From JAVBMU01 sp031551755 (lineage in GTDB: Bacteria > Actinomycetota > Actinomycetes > Actinomycetales > Cellulomonadaceae): a stretch of 64,000 nucleotides of DNA. This document shows positions 17,861 to 26,353 of this stretch, one piece after another. The notes beneath the pieces are model-generated. The model saw nothing but the letters and a program-made list of their open reading frames with translations, did not search any database and was not told the origin of the DNA. The stretch's first letter is position 1. Each line of letters starts with the position of its first letter. Location of the stretch: assembly GCA_031551755.1 (NCBI GenBank), contig JAVBNE010000004.1, positions 1-64,000 on the forward strand, in the 5' to 3' direction. The translations under genes and the position numbers were made by a program.

Positions 17861-18280
17861 ATGATCCGGTTCCTGCTGCGCATGGCGATCAACGTGGTGC
17901 TGGCCGCGTTGGGTCTTCTGCTCGCGTCCAAGCTGATCGACGGCGTGACGATTGAAGCCTCCGGTTTCGTGGTGGCGGTACTCGTGTTGGCGCTCGCCCA
18001 GGCCGTGCTCGCGCCGTTCGTGTTCAACGTGGCCCGCAAATACGCCTCGGCGGTTCTCGGTGGCATCGGGCTGGTGTCCACGTTCCTCGCCCTGTGGGTG
18101 GCGACGCTCGTGGGCGACAGCCTGGTGATCTCGGGGGTGGGTGCCTGGATCGCGGCGACGCTCGTCGTCTGGCTGGTCACGGCGCTGGGGGGCTGGTTCC
18201 TCGGCTGGCTCGTCATCACGCGGTGGTGGGACCGGCGCCAGGAGACGAAGAGGATCCGGGCTGCCGCCAGCAATCCGTGA
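17861..18280 (+). CDS. phage-holin-family-like membrane protein
   Basis: A 139-residue protein with four predicted membrane helices (roughly residues 5-27, 30-52, 60-82 and 92-120) and a basic tail (WWDRRQETKRIRAAAS). It resembles the actinobacterial phage holin family 4 proteins (DUF360-like), which are chromosomal genes of unknown role and not proof of a prophage. No phage genes are nearby. The start ATG has only a weak upstream GTGAGG. Confidence 0.65.
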   Translation: MIRFLLRMAINVVLAALGLLLASKLIDGVTIEASGFVVAVLVLALAQAVLAPFVFNVARKYASAVLGGIGLVSTFLALWVATLVGDSLVISGVGAWIAATLVVWLVTALGGWFLGWLVITRWWDRRQETKRIRAAASNP

Positions 18281-18333
18281 GGTGAGCGGCTGCGTCGCCG
18301 TCCGGCCGTGTGGCTGCTCGCGCCGTGGATATC

Positions 18334-19605
18334 TCAGGGTCCGAGGAGGGCAAGGGGTACGACAGCGACACCGTCAACACGCCGATATGCGTGCTGTCCC
18401 GTATACAGGACGGCGCGGTCCATGAGACGCTCCCCTAGCTGTGATCCGAGCCAGTTGAGGTGCTTGACGTCACTGTCTGTCACAGTATCGGCAGCCTTGA
18501 CCTCAAGTGCGATACACCGGCCGTCGTCTGTCTCGACGATGATGTCGATCTCGCGGTCCCCATTCTTTGTTCGTAAGTGGCCGATGTGCGCGTTCATTGC
18601 ATCCGCATAGACCCGAACGGACTGAACGGCGAGAGACGCGAAGAGGGCACCAAGCCATGTTTCGGTCCCGGGGGTGACTCGCGCTCCTTCGCCCACGAGT
18701 AACCCGAGTTCGCCGACCCCAGCGAGGCGGGCTGCTAATGCAGGGTCGACAAGGTGGTGTTTAGCGGAGTGTGTGAGCCGCTTCAGCGGCGTGAACACCG
18801 GAGTCCACGCCTCGACGGGATCGAGGATGAAGAGTCGCTGCAGATGCTCGCGGTACCCGTCGACGGTCGACTTGGCGGGCTTATCAGGTTCGCCAGCCGT
18901 TGCGGCGTCGAGGATCTTTGTGTAGTCGGCAGTGGTGGCAGTAGCTGCGGCGTAGGCACGCAGCCAGGCCCGCAGTGCCGCAGGCCTTCGAAGGGTGATG
19001 CCGTTCTCAGGCATGTCTCGCTCGACGATCCGGGCGAGGTAGCCGTCGAGCTGCCGGTCGCGGTCGGCAGGGGCAAGGATACGGATCCCTGGAAACCCTG
19101 AAGCGAGGATCTCCACGACGTACCCACGTGTCGCCAAAGGGCTTGTGCCCTTGACTGTTGCGGCGCCAGCGTGCATGGCGCGAAGCGAGACCGTTGGGTC
19201 CGCAATACCGCGTTCACTTAGTGCCATGGGTCGCATGGTGAGCCGTACGATCCGGCCCGCACCACTGTGAAGCCTCGCACTAGCTGCGGCCCCGGCTGAA
19301 CCAGCCAATAGGAAGCGTCCACCCGTAGCCGGAGCGTCGTCGACAGCCTGGCGAACTCGGTTCCACACGTGGGGTTCGAGTTGCCACTCGTCGATAAACA
19401 CCGGCGGTTCGAGTTCGGCGACCAGGTCATAGTTCCCCGCGACACTGGCGCGGTTTCGTGGGTCGCTCATGGACAGGAGGGTCTTGGCCCGTCGAGTCGC
19501 GGTGGCCGTCTTGCCGACGCCCTTTGCGCCCTCGATTGCGATCGCCGCCAAGCCTGGCATGGCCTCGTCCAAGACCTCGTCAATCACCCTGCGCCGGTAG
19601 TCCAC
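18334..19605 (-). CDS. DUF4143-type ATPase with nuclease-like domain
   Basis: A 423-residue protein of the archaeo-eukaryotic-like AAA family usually annotated ATP-binding protein DUF4143. The Walker A loop is IEGAKGVGKTATA (about residues 22-34), the Walker B region is PPVFIDEWQ, and a sensor is FLLAGSA. The C-terminal part has NGDREIDIIVETDDGRCIAL then EVKA, a PD-(D/E)XK-like D...ExK pattern. Members are mobile and their biological role is unknown. GTG 19605 has TAGGTT 6 nt upstream (leaderless). Three direct repeats lie upstream of it. Confidence 0.75.
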   Translation of the reverse strand: MDYRRRVIDEVLDEAMPGLAAIAIEGAKGVGKTATATRRAKTLLSMSDPRNRASVAGNYDLVAELEPPVFIDEWQLEPHVWNRVRQAVDDAPATGGRFLLAGSAGAAASARLHSGAGRIVRLTMRPMALSERGIADPTVSLRAMHAGAATVKGTSPLATRGYVVEILASGFPGIRILAPADRDRQLDGYLARIVERDMPENGITLRRPAALRAWLRAYAAATATTADYTKILDAATAGEPDKPAKSTVDGYREHLQRLFILDPVEAWTPVFTPLKRLTHSAKHHLVDPALAARLAGVGELGLLVGEGARVTPGTETWLGALFASLAVQSVRVYADAMNAHIGHLRTKNGDREIDIIVETDDGRCIALEVKAADTVTDSDVKHLNWLGSQLGERLMDRAVLYTGQHAYRRVDGVAVVPLALLGP

Positions 19606-19637
19606 AAGGACAACCTAGCATCTGGACAGAGTTCTAT

Positions 19638-19697
19638 CAGTCGTTTCGACGCCCTCGAACCAGTCGTTTCGACGGGTCTGAACCAGTCGTTTCGACG
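19638..19697. repeat. three 14-bp repeats with 23-bp period
   Basis: The identical 14-mer CAGTCGTTTCGACG occurs at 19638-19651, 19661-19674 and 19684-19697, each start exactly 23 bp from the last. The 9-bp spacers differ, though the first two share CGAAC/TGAAC ends. The array sits 33-92 nt upstream of the DUF4143 ATPase start. A spacing of about two helical turns fits repeated binding of one protein on one DNA face. Confidence 0.8.
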
Positions 19698-19773
19698 GAG
19701 TGTTCGTCCGAATGGTTCGTGCGAGCACCAGCAGGCGCCTGGACTCCTCCGAAGTCTGTGCGCGCCGCGCCCG

Positions 19774-21294
19774 CTACGGCTCGTCCCGGGTGATCCGGAA
19801 AGTGCTGAACTCGCCGCGCCTCACGACGTCGCGGTCGTCGAACTCGCCACCCTCGAACCCGTCCTCCGCCAGGAACGTCACCGGGGACCCTCCGAGCAAG
19901 CTCCGGGTGATGCCTTCGGCGTCGTCGGTCAGCTCCGAGACGGCTTCGGCGAGGTCGTCGTCGCCCACCGGGTGCCCGGCCTCTACGGCTCGCAGCACCG
20001 CCCTCCGGATCGCCTCCTTGACGAATGACGCCGTGACCCCCTCGGTATGTTCGGCCGCACTGTCCAATGCCACCGCCGTGAACGGGAGGCCGGCGCGGTA
20101 GAGCTCGAAGAGCCGCCGTCGTGCGGGGAGGTCGGGCAACGGGATCTCCACGGCCAGGTCGACGCGGCCGGGCCGTTGCGCCAGTGCCTGTTCCAGCAGG
20201 TCGGCGCGGTTCGTCGTCAACAGGAAGGCGACGTCGGCATCCGGTGCCAACCCGTCCATGGCGTCCAGCACCTCGAAGAGCAACGGCTGGGGGCCGTCGT
20301 GGAAGGAGCGGTCCTCGGCGATGAGGTCGCAGTCCTCCAGGACGATGACGGCCGGTTGCAGCGCGCGAGCCGTGTCCGCAGCCAACCCCACAAGCTGCAA
20401 CGTGGAACCAGCGAGCAGGATCACCGTCGCCTGGGGGCATTCGCCCACCAGATGCCGCACGGTGTGCGTCTTGCCGGTACCGGGCGGCCCGTAGAGCAGC
20501 ACGCCGCGCTTGAGGTGCTGCCCGGCGTCGAGCAGGGCCTGCCGGTGCCGGGCCACCCCGATGACCTGCCGCTCGACCCGCTCCAGGGTGTTCGGCGGGA
20601 GCACGACATCAGCGGCCGGGACCCGCACACGTTCGGTGAAGGTCACCCCGCCCGCCGTCGGGCCGTAGTCGGAGGCGGTGAAGGTGATGACCTGGCCGCG
20701 CAAGATGCTGTGTTCGATCATGTCCGCACGGATCTGGGCGAGAAGCCGCAGCGCGACGTCCTCATCGGCGCACATCACCTCGATGGCGCCCGCCATGCCA
20801 TGACGAGGGCTGGCCATCCGCTGTAGGAGGGCCACGGGTGCGCCCTCGAAGGTGAAGAGCCGTAACCCGAACCCGACCGCGCGGCGCTCCGTGCCGGGAC
20901 CGGTCGGAGCCCGCGTGTAGTCGACCGCCCCGACGGGGAACTGCTTCCAGCTCTCTGACTGCTCGACCAACTCCGAGAACGCGTTGTGCAGCCGTTGCTC
21001 CCCACCGCCGATGCCGAGGAGCCGGGCGCTCTCGTCCGCCTCGGCCAGCCGCTCGATGGCGATGTCAGCATCCAGACTGCGCAGCGTCGAGACGGTTTCG
21101 GTGAGCACCGGAAGCCCGACCGCCCGCTTACCGAGATGCTCGGCGAGTACCTCGGCCAGCGCCGGTCCGGTCGACTGCTGTTGCTGTTGGGCACGCTGGT
21201 TGGCGCTGTCCATGAAGGCGGCGAAGGTCTCCAGGAAGGCGTCCATGCGCGCGTCGTCGTCGCCGGTGGATGCCGTCGGGTTCCGCGGAGTCAT
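19774..21294 (-). CDS. AAA-family ATPase of unknown role
   Basis: A 506-residue protein with a single AAA+ domain in the second half: Walker A GVLLYGPPGTGKTHT (about 270-283), Walker B AVIVLEDCDLIAED, and sensor LLTTNRADLLEQALAQRPGR with the arginine finger. It resembles SpoVK/CDC48-type ATPases. The first about 210 residues are acidic and Ala-rich with a QQQQQ stretch, and I recognise no domain. It is not next to a protease or adaptor. ATG 21294 has TAGTCT 6 nt upstream and lies 18 bp from the purC start on the other strand. Confidence 0.8.
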   Translation of the reverse strand: MTPRNPTASTGDDDARMDAFLETFAAFMDSANQRAQQQQQSTGPALAEVLAEHLGKRAVGLPVLTETVSTLRSLDADIAIERLAEADESARLLGIGGGEQRLHNAFSELVEQSESWKQFPVGAVDYTRAPTGPGTERRAVGFGLRLFTFEGAPVALLQRMASPRHGMAGAIEVMCADEDVALRLLAQIRADMIEHSILRGQVITFTASDYGPTAGGVTFTERVRVPAADVVLPPNTLERVERQVIGVARHRQALLDAGQHLKRGVLLYGPPGTGKTHTVRHLVGECPQATVILLAGSTLQLVGLAADTARALQPAVIVLEDCDLIAEDRSFHDGPQPLLFEVLDAMDGLAPDADVAFLLTTNRADLLEQALAQRPGRVDLAVEIPLPDLPARRRLFELYRAGLPFTAVALDSAAEHTEGVTASFVKEAIRRAVLRAVEAGHPVGDDDLAEAVSELTDDAEGITRSLLGGSPVTFLAEDGFEGGEFDDRDVVRRGEFSTFRITRDEP

Positions 21295-21312
21295 GATGCG
21301 AGACTAGGGCCT
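21295..21312. promoter_or_regulatory. shared symmetric -10 for divergent purC and AAA ATPase
   Basis: Only 18 bp separate the ATG of the leftward AAA ATPase (21294) and the GTG of purC (21313). The 7-bp core GAGACTA at 21300-21306 reads GAGACT on the plus strand (7 nt before the purC GTG) and TAGTCT on the minus strand (6 nt before the ATPase ATG). Both -10 elements therefore overlap and both transcripts would start at the start codon. The geometry is seen in the sequence; promoter activity is inferred. Confidence 0.65.
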
Positions 21313-22263
21313 GTGACTGACAGCACTCCCATGGCCCCCGCCCTCGACCTACCGGGTTGGCGGCATGTCTACTCCGGCAAGGTCCGCGACCTGTATGAGC
21401 CGGATCTACCCGCTCTCGGCGGGGTGCATCCGCTCGGTGACGTCGTGTTGGTCGTGGCGAGCGACCGGATCAGCGCCTTCGACCATGTGCTCTCGCCCGG
21501 TATCCCCGACAAGGGCGTGGTGCTCACGCAGTTGAGTCTGTGGTGGTTCGACCAGCTCGCCGACCTCGTGCCGAACCATGTGGTGTCCACCGAGGCATCC
21601 GCTGAGCCGGGGGACGGGTTGGTGCCCGACGTCGTGGCTGGCCGGGCGATGATCTGCCGCCGGTTGGAAATGTTCCCCGTGGAATGCGTGGCCCGCGGGT
21701 ACCTCACCGGGTCAGGGTTGGCCGAGTACCGGGTGGACGGCACGGTCTGCGGGGTGTCGTTGCCGCCGGGTCTGGTGGATGGTTCCCGGTTGCCGGCGCC
21801 GATCTTCACGCCGGCGACGAAGGCGGAGCTGGGTGAACACGATGAGAACGTGAGCTTCGAGGTCGTGGTGGCGCAGATCGGTGCGGAGCACGCCGCTCGC
21901 CTGCGCGAGCTGACGTTGGCCGTGTACGGCCGGGCAGAGTCGATCGCCCGGGAGCGGGGCGTCATCTTGGCGGATACAAAACTCGAGTTCGGGGTGGACC
22001 CGACGACCGGGGCGACGGTGTTGGGTGACGAGGTGCTGACCCCGGACTCTTCCCGGTTCTGGCCGGCGGATTCCTGGGAGCCTGGGCAGCCGCAGCCGAG
22101 TTTCGACAAGCAGTACGTGCGGGACTGGCTGGCGTCTGACGTCTCCGGGTGGGACCGGGCCGCAGACGAGCCGCCTCCCGCGTTGCCTGAGGGGGTTGTC
22201 GAGAAGACTCGCGACCGGTACCTGGAGGCCTTCGAGCGGTTGACGGGCCGGCCACTCGTGTGA
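21313..22263 (+). CDS. purC: SAICAR synthase
   Basis: Phosphoribosylaminoimidazole-succinocarboxamide synthase of 316 residues, joining CAIR and aspartate with ATP. Motifs: HVYSGKVRDLYE at the N-terminus, VVASDRISAFDHVL, ECVARGYLTGSG, and ILADTKLEFGVD. I chose GTG 21313 because of the GAGACT hexamer 7 nt upstream; ATG 21331 is the alternative. Length fits bacterial-fungal-type PurC of about 300 residues. purB and purE/purK, expected pathway partners, are not in the window. Confidence 0.95.
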   Translation: MTDSTPMAPALDLPGWRHVYSGKVRDLYEPDLPALGGVHPLGDVVLVVASDRISAFDHVLSPGIPDKGVVLTQLSLWWFDQLADLVPNHVVSTEASAEPGDGLVPDVVAGRAMICRRLEMFPVECVARGYLTGSGLAEYRVDGTVCGVSLPPGLVDGSRLPAPIFTPATKAELGEHDENVSFEVVVAQIGAEHAARLRELTLAVYGRAESIARERGVILADTKLEFGVDPTTGATVLGDEVLTPDSSRFWPADSWEPGQPQPSFDKQYVRDWLASDVSGWDRAADEPPPALPEGVVEKTRDRYLEAFERLTGRPLV

Positions 22264-22338
22264 GGGGTGGGTCCTCCGCCGTTCGCGTGCCGTAGCTTTG
22301 CGTAGCACTTCGTAGCATTAGGCGCTAGAGTTCGCGGT

Positions 22339-22593
22339 ATGACCACGGTGATCAGCCAGCGAGACCTACGCAATGACTCGGGTCGCGTGATGGATCGCGT
22401 TGAACATGGCGAGCGATTCACGATTACCCGGCATGGGGTGCCCGTCGCGGAGCTGGTGCCTGTCCATGGCCGCCGAGTGTTTGTGCCGCTGCGCGAGGCT
22501 GCTGCCGCCCTTCGCGATGTCGGACCGGTCGACTACGCGGAAATGCGCGCTGAGGCGGATGAGTTTTTCGCCGACGGCGGTGACAGGATCTGA
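22339..22593 (+). CDS. Phd/YefM-family antitoxin
   Basis: An 84-residue antitoxin with the Phd-type N-terminal DNA-binding fold: ISQRDLRNDSGRVMDRVEHG followed by FTITRHGVPVAELVPV. The C-terminal third, DYAEMRAEADEFFAD, would wrap the PIN toxin. TAGAGT lies 7 nt before the ATG, so its mRNA may be leaderless. The toxin gene begins 2 nt after its stop, and the pair sits between purC and a transporter, away from other accessory genes. Confidence 0.85.
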   Translation: MTTVISQRDLRNDSGRVMDRVEHGERFTITRHGVPVAELVPVHGRRVFVPLREAAAALRDVGPVDYAEMRAEADEFFADGGDRI

Positions 22594-22594
22594 C

Positions 22595-23011
22595 GTGGAC
22601 GCGCAAGGCCTTCCGTCGAGCGGACTCCTCGACACCTGCGTTCTGATCGACCTCCCGAAACTGGCTGAAACGGGACAACTGCCTGAGCAAGGGGTGGTAA
22701 GTGCGGTAAGCCTTGCTGAGCTGACCTACGGCGTCGCCACCGCCAGGAACCCGATAGAGGCGGTGCGGCGCGCGCAGGTGCAGGCCCGGATCCAGGCGCT
22801 CTTTGACCCACTGCCTTTCGATGAGCGGTCCGCACTGAAGTATGGCCAACTCGTGGCTTCGGTGATCGCCGCTGGCCGGCACCCTCGACCGAGGCGGATC
22901 GACCTCATGATCGGCGCTGTTGCCGCAGCCAACGACCTGCCGCTGTACACGTCCAACACGACGGACTTCATTGGGCTTGAAGAGATTCTCAACGTGATCG
23001 CCGTCGTGTAG
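22595..23011 (+). CDS. vapC: PIN-domain toxin (VapC type)
   Basis: A 138-residue PIN-domain RNase. Acidic catalytic residues are visible in LLDTCVLIDL, SLAELTYGVA and RIDLMIGAVAAA, with NDLPLYTSNTTDF at the end. VapC toxins cut tRNA or rRNA when unbound. The GTG at 22595 starts 1 nt after the antitoxin stop, giving a coupled operon; longer in-frame starts would run through the antitoxin gene. All acidic residues appear intact, so the toxin should be active. Confidence 0.85.
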   Translation: MDAQGLPSSGLLDTCVLIDLPKLAETGQLPEQGVVSAVSLAELTYGVATARNPIEAVRRAQVQARIQALFDPLPFDERSALKYGQLVASVIAAGRHPRPRRIDLMIGAVAAANDLPLYTSNTTDFIGLEEILNVIAVV

Positions 23012-23022
23012 TCGGCCCCGCC

Positions 23023-24645
23023 CTACAGCCCGCCGAGCACCTGCGCCAACAGGATCTTGACGACCATGGACGTCGGGTAGACCAACGCGTACCCCAGGGC
23101 GACCCGGCTGTCGAAGCCGGTGCGCTCATTGGCGTAGGCGAGGATCGCCGGTTGCGTCTGGGTGCCGCCCAGCACCCCCGCGAGTTTGGTCATGCCCATA
23201 CCGAAGGCCCGGCGCATCACGAAGAAGACGATCATCCCCATGGTCATCGTCGAAACGGCGCCCACGAGGAGGAGGGACACGATCTGGTTCGGGTCCCAGT
23301 AGGTCACGATCTGCCCACCGGCTCGCGCGCCCGCGAAGGCGAGGAAGACGAAGAGGCCCAGCTCGGAGAGCACGGTCGCCGCCGTGTGCGGGAGCGTCGT
23401 GATGATCGGGCCGATGCGCCCGATCCGGCCCATCACGAGGCCCACCAGGAGGGTCCCAGCGGCCGAGCCCAAGGTGAAGCCGGTCCCGATGGGGATGTGT
23501 ACGGTGCCGAGCAGGACGCCGAGGGCCATCCCGATGCCGAGGGCGATCGGGTTGATGTCGGTGAGCCCGCGGGCGGAGTCACCCAGGTAGGCGGAGATTC
23601 TCTTGATCCGGCCGCTGGGCGCGATCACCCGCAGGCGGTCGCCGGGCTGCACCACGAGGGAGTCGTGGGCGAGCATGTCGAGGTCGCCGCGCCGGACCCG
23701 GACGACCATCGCCCCGAACCGTTCGGCGAGCTCAAGTTCCTTGATCGTGCGGCCGGCCAGCCTCCCATCCGACAACGTGATGCGGCGCATGTCCACGTAC
23801 TGCCGGTCGGCGAAGAGGTTGTGGGAGGAGGAGTGTCCCAGCTCCCGGGCTACCTGTTCGATCAGCTCGGGCGGTCCCACCACGGTCACCAGGTCGCCTT
23901 CCTCCAGGACGCGTTCGTCGTCGGCCGCGACCTGTATTGGATTGGTGTCGCCGCGGCGCACATGGGAGAAGGTGATGCGATCGTCGAAGGACTGTTCGAT
24001 GTCGCGGATGCGGGGACGGTCACCGCGGTCGACACGGGCGGTCAGGTTGGTCAATGCGACCGGGGCGTCCTTGTCATCGGCCCGGCGGCGCAGGGCCAGG
24101 ATGGTCAGTGCCAGGATGCCCAGGACGCCGAAGAAGTAGGTCACCGAGTAACCGACCGTCGGGCTGTTGGCCGAGGGGTCGCCTGCCGCGTCGATCGCGG
24201 CCGCCAGCGCCGGGGTGTTAGTCATCGATCCGGCGAAGGCGCCCGCAACCAGCGGCGAGGGCAGGCCGAGTGCCGCACCCACGCCGATCGAGACTGCCGC
24301 GGCCGCCGCGATGGCGACGGCAGTGCCGAGGATGGGCCACAGGCCGGTCCGCAACGAGGCGAAGAAGTTCGGCCCCGACACGATTCCGACGGTGAAGGTG
24401 AATAGTGCCAGTCCCATGCTGCCAATGGTTTCCAGCGTTTCCAGCAGGTGCTCGAACTCGGGGGAATCAATTGAAATGCCGATACCGACCGCCAAGGCCG
24501 TGAAGCCCATGGCCACAAAAAGCACCGCGGCGGCGCCAAGAGAAATTCTCCGCACTTTGATCCGGCCAATGGCCGCGCCGACGGCAACCAGGAGGAAGAG
24601 GGTGAGAATCGGTTGGTCGATAAAGAATTCCAGAACCCCACGCAC
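23023..24645 (-). CDS. AspT/YidE-type putative transporter
   Basis: A 540-residue inner-membrane protein of the aspartate:alanine exchanger family. About five helices precede (GSMGLALFTFTVGIVSGPNF, then the GSMTNTPALAAAIDAAG motif), then two cytoplasmic TrkA-C domains (about residues 195-370; the segments VLEEGDLVTVVG and VVQPGDRLRVIA mark each), then about five more helices with GGTQTQPAILAYA. The duplicated half motifs are typical. The substrate is unknown. GTG 24645 has GGAG 6 nt upstream. Its stop lies 11 nt from the convergent vapC stop. Confidence 0.83.
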   Translation of the reverse strand: MRGVLEFFIDQPILTLFLLVAVGAAIGRIKVRRISLGAAAVLFVAMGFTALAVGIGISIDSPEFEHLLETLETIGSMGLALFTFTVGIVSGPNFFASLRTGLWPILGTAVAIAAAAAVSIGVGAALGLPSPLVAGAFAGSMTNTPALAAAIDAAGDPSANSPTVGYSVTYFFGVLGILALTILALRRRADDKDAPVALTNLTARVDRGDRPRIRDIEQSFDDRITFSHVRRGDTNPIQVAADDERVLEEGDLVTVVGPPELIEQVARELGHSSSHNLFADRQYVDMRRITLSDGRLAGRTIKELELAERFGAMVVRVRRGDLDMLAHDSLVVQPGDRLRVIAPSGRIKRISAYLGDSARGLTDINPIALGIGMALGVLLGTVHIPIGTGFTLGSAAGTLLVGLVMGRIGRIGPIITTLPHTAATVLSELGLFVFLAFAGARAGGQIVTYWDPNQIVSLLLVGAVSTMTMGMIVFFVMRRAFGMGMTKLAGVLGGTQTQPAILAYANERTGFDSRVALGYALVYPTSMVVKILLAQVLGGL

Positions 24646-24818
24646 GGGTGTCTCCAGTTCGACGGCAAGGGTGTCGCGGGGTCCGGGTAGGCCCTGTGCC
24701 AGGATAGTCCCGGCTTTCGTAGCAGGCTCGATCGGGGCGTCCCCGTGTCTTGGGCCTGCCGGGGCGCCGGTAGACTCGCCGCAGCCCGCAACTGCTATGC
24801 CATCTCTGGAGGACCCCC

Positions 24819-25112
24819 GTGGGACGCGTCGTCGTCGAGGTCATGCCCAAACCCGAGATCTTGGACCCACAGGGCAAGGCCGTCTTCGGCGCCTTGCCCC
24901 GGCTGGGAATTGCCCAGTTCACAAGTGTGCGCCAGGGCAAACGGTTCGAACTCGAGGTGGACGGCCCGGTGACTCCCGAGATCCTCGCGGCCGCCCGAGA
25001 GGCCGCCACCCGGCTGCTGTCGAACCCCGTGATCGAGGACGTCGTGCGCGTGGCGGACGCCGCCGGTGAGCGTGTCGCGGGTGAGGGCGACGAGGGGACG
25101 GAGGATTCCTGA
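24819..25112 (+). CDS. purS: FGAM synthase subunit PurS
   Basis: A 97-residue subunit of the small-type FGAM synthase complex with PurQ and PurL. VVVEVMPKPEILDPQGKAV and ARLLSNPVIED-like segments (here TRLLSNPVIEDVVR) are diagnostic. An acidic C-terminal tail of about 15 residues is extra. A TAGACT at 24771-24776 and GGAGG before the GTG give a leader of about 40 nt. Its stop overlaps the purQ start (TGATG). Confidence 0.95.
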   Translation: MGRVVVEVMPKPEILDPQGKAVFGALPRLGIAQFTSVRQGKRFELEVDGPVTPEILAAAREAATRLLSNPVIEDVVRVADAAGERVAGEGDEGTEDS

Positions 25113-25819
25113 TGACTTCAGGTGGGCGCATCGGCGTCATCACCTTCCCGGGTACCCTCGACGACCGGGACGCCGCTCGGGCCGTCCGGCTGGCGGGTGG
25201 TGAGCCCGTCGCGTTGTGGCATGCCGACGCTGACTTGCAGGGCGTGGACGCCGTGGTGGTGCCGGGTGGATTCTCCTACGGTGATTACCTGCGTGCTGGC
25301 GCGATCAGCCGGTTCGCGCCCATCATGGAGTCGGTGGTCGACGCCGCACGCGGTGGAATGCCGGTGCTCGGCATCTGCAACGGCTTCCAGATCCTCACGG
25401 AAGCCCACCTTCTCCCGGGGTCGATGATCAAGAATGATCACCTGCGGTTCGCCTGCCGTGAGCAGGGGTTGCTTGTGGAAAACACCGACACCCCGTGGAC
25501 CGGGGAATTTCGGCCACGGCAGCGCATCGTGGTGCCGTTGAAGAATCAAGACGGGCAATTCGTCGCAGATCAACGGACGTTGGATGAGCTTGAGGCCGAG
25601 GGACGGGTGGTTTTCCGTTACGACGGGGCGAACCCCAATGGCTCAAGAAACGGCATCGCCGGGATTTCGAATGCCGCTGGCAATGTCGTGGGTCTGATGC
25701 CGCACCCAGAGCATGCGGTGGAGGCCGGGTTCGGTCCGGCCGGCGACGGTGGACCCCGGGCCGGTACCGACGGCCTGGGCATTTTCGCCTCGGTGTTGGG
25801 CTGGTTCGCCCGGCTGTGA
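25112..25819 (+). CDS. purQ: FGAM synthase glutaminase subunit PurQ
   Basis: Class I glutamine amidotransferase of 235 residues that supplies ammonia to PurL. The nucleophile is Cys in VLGICNGFQILTEA (about residue 89) and the catalytic His-Glu pair is in LMPHPEHAVE. Start ATG overlaps the purS stop, and the purQ stop overlaps the start of the next GNAT gene in a GTGA arrangement. The purL subunit is 15 kb away rather than adjacent, which is unusual compared with genomes having purSQL together. Confidence 0.95.
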   Translation: MTSGGRIGVITFPGTLDDRDAARAVRLAGGEPVALWHADADLQGVDAVVVPGGFSYGDYLRAGAISRFAPIMESVVDAARGGMPVLGICNGFQILTEAHLLPGSMIKNDHLRFACREQGLLVENTDTPWTGEFRPRQRIVVPLKNQDGQFVADQRTLDELEAEGRVVFRYDGANPNGSRNGIAGISNAAGNVVGLMPHPEHAVEAGFGPAGDGGPRAGTDGLGIFASVLGWFARL

Positions 25820-26331
25820 ACGACACGATGGAGCACCCACTCGTCGAGTGGGTGGACTGGAATGAGCCCACGTTCACGGCGCTCCGGGACGAGCAACAGG
25901 CTGAGATCGCGGTGCGTTACTCCGTCGTCGAGTCCTCCTCGTCCGACGGTGCTCCCACCTGGCCGGTCGCACCCGAGTCGATCGTGGGCGCCGTCGTCAT
26001 CTGGGTCGACGGTCGTGCCGTTGCCTGCGGGGCGTTGCGCGACGTCTCCGGCACTGATGACGGCCGTGGTGGGCGACACCCGGCGGCCACGGGTGAGATC
26101 AAACGGCTCTACGTCATTCCCGGTTACCGGCGCCGAGGACTGTCACGTCTGGTGATGGCCGAACTCGAGGAGTGTTCGCGGAGCGCGGGATTCCGCCGCC
26201 TTGTGCTCGAGTCGGGCACCCAGCAGCCGGAGGCGATCGGTCTCTACACGGCACTCGGCTACACCCAGATCGAGCCCTACGGCGAGTACGCGGCCTCGCC
26301 GAATGCCCGCCACCTGGGCAAGGTGCTGTAG
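25816..26331 (+). CDS. GNAT-family N-acetyltransferase
   Basis: A 171-residue acetyltransferase. The acetyl-CoA binding motif is in IKRLYVIPGYRRRGLSRLVM, with ALGYTQIEPYG near the C-terminus. The acceptor is unknown. GTG 25816 overlaps the purQ stop by four bases, so it should be the last gene of a purS-purQ operon, which is positional and not evidence of a purine role. It ends 22 nt from a convergent oxidoreductase gene. Confidence 0.8.
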   Translation: MNDTMEHPLVEWVDWNEPTFTALRDEQQAEIAVRYSVVESSSSDGAPTWPVAPESIVGAVVIWVDGRAVACGALRDVSGTDDGRGGRHPAATGEIKRLYVIPGYRRRGLSRLVMAELEECSRSAGFRRLVLESGTQQPEAIGLYTALGYTQIEPYGEYAASPNARHLGKVL

Positions 26332-26353
26332 GCGCCCACCCCGGTGAGCAGAA

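Noticed and set aside
17861..18280. Holin-like proteins as evidence of a prophage
   Set aside because: This one and the one at 59904-60326 are common chromosomal actinobacterial families, and no phage structural, lysis or integration genes accompany them.
23152..24405. 417-codon plus-strand open frame
   Set aside because: Antisense to the AspT-like transporter, which has clear family motifs; the plus frame is rich in Gly, His, Asp, Arg and has no domain.
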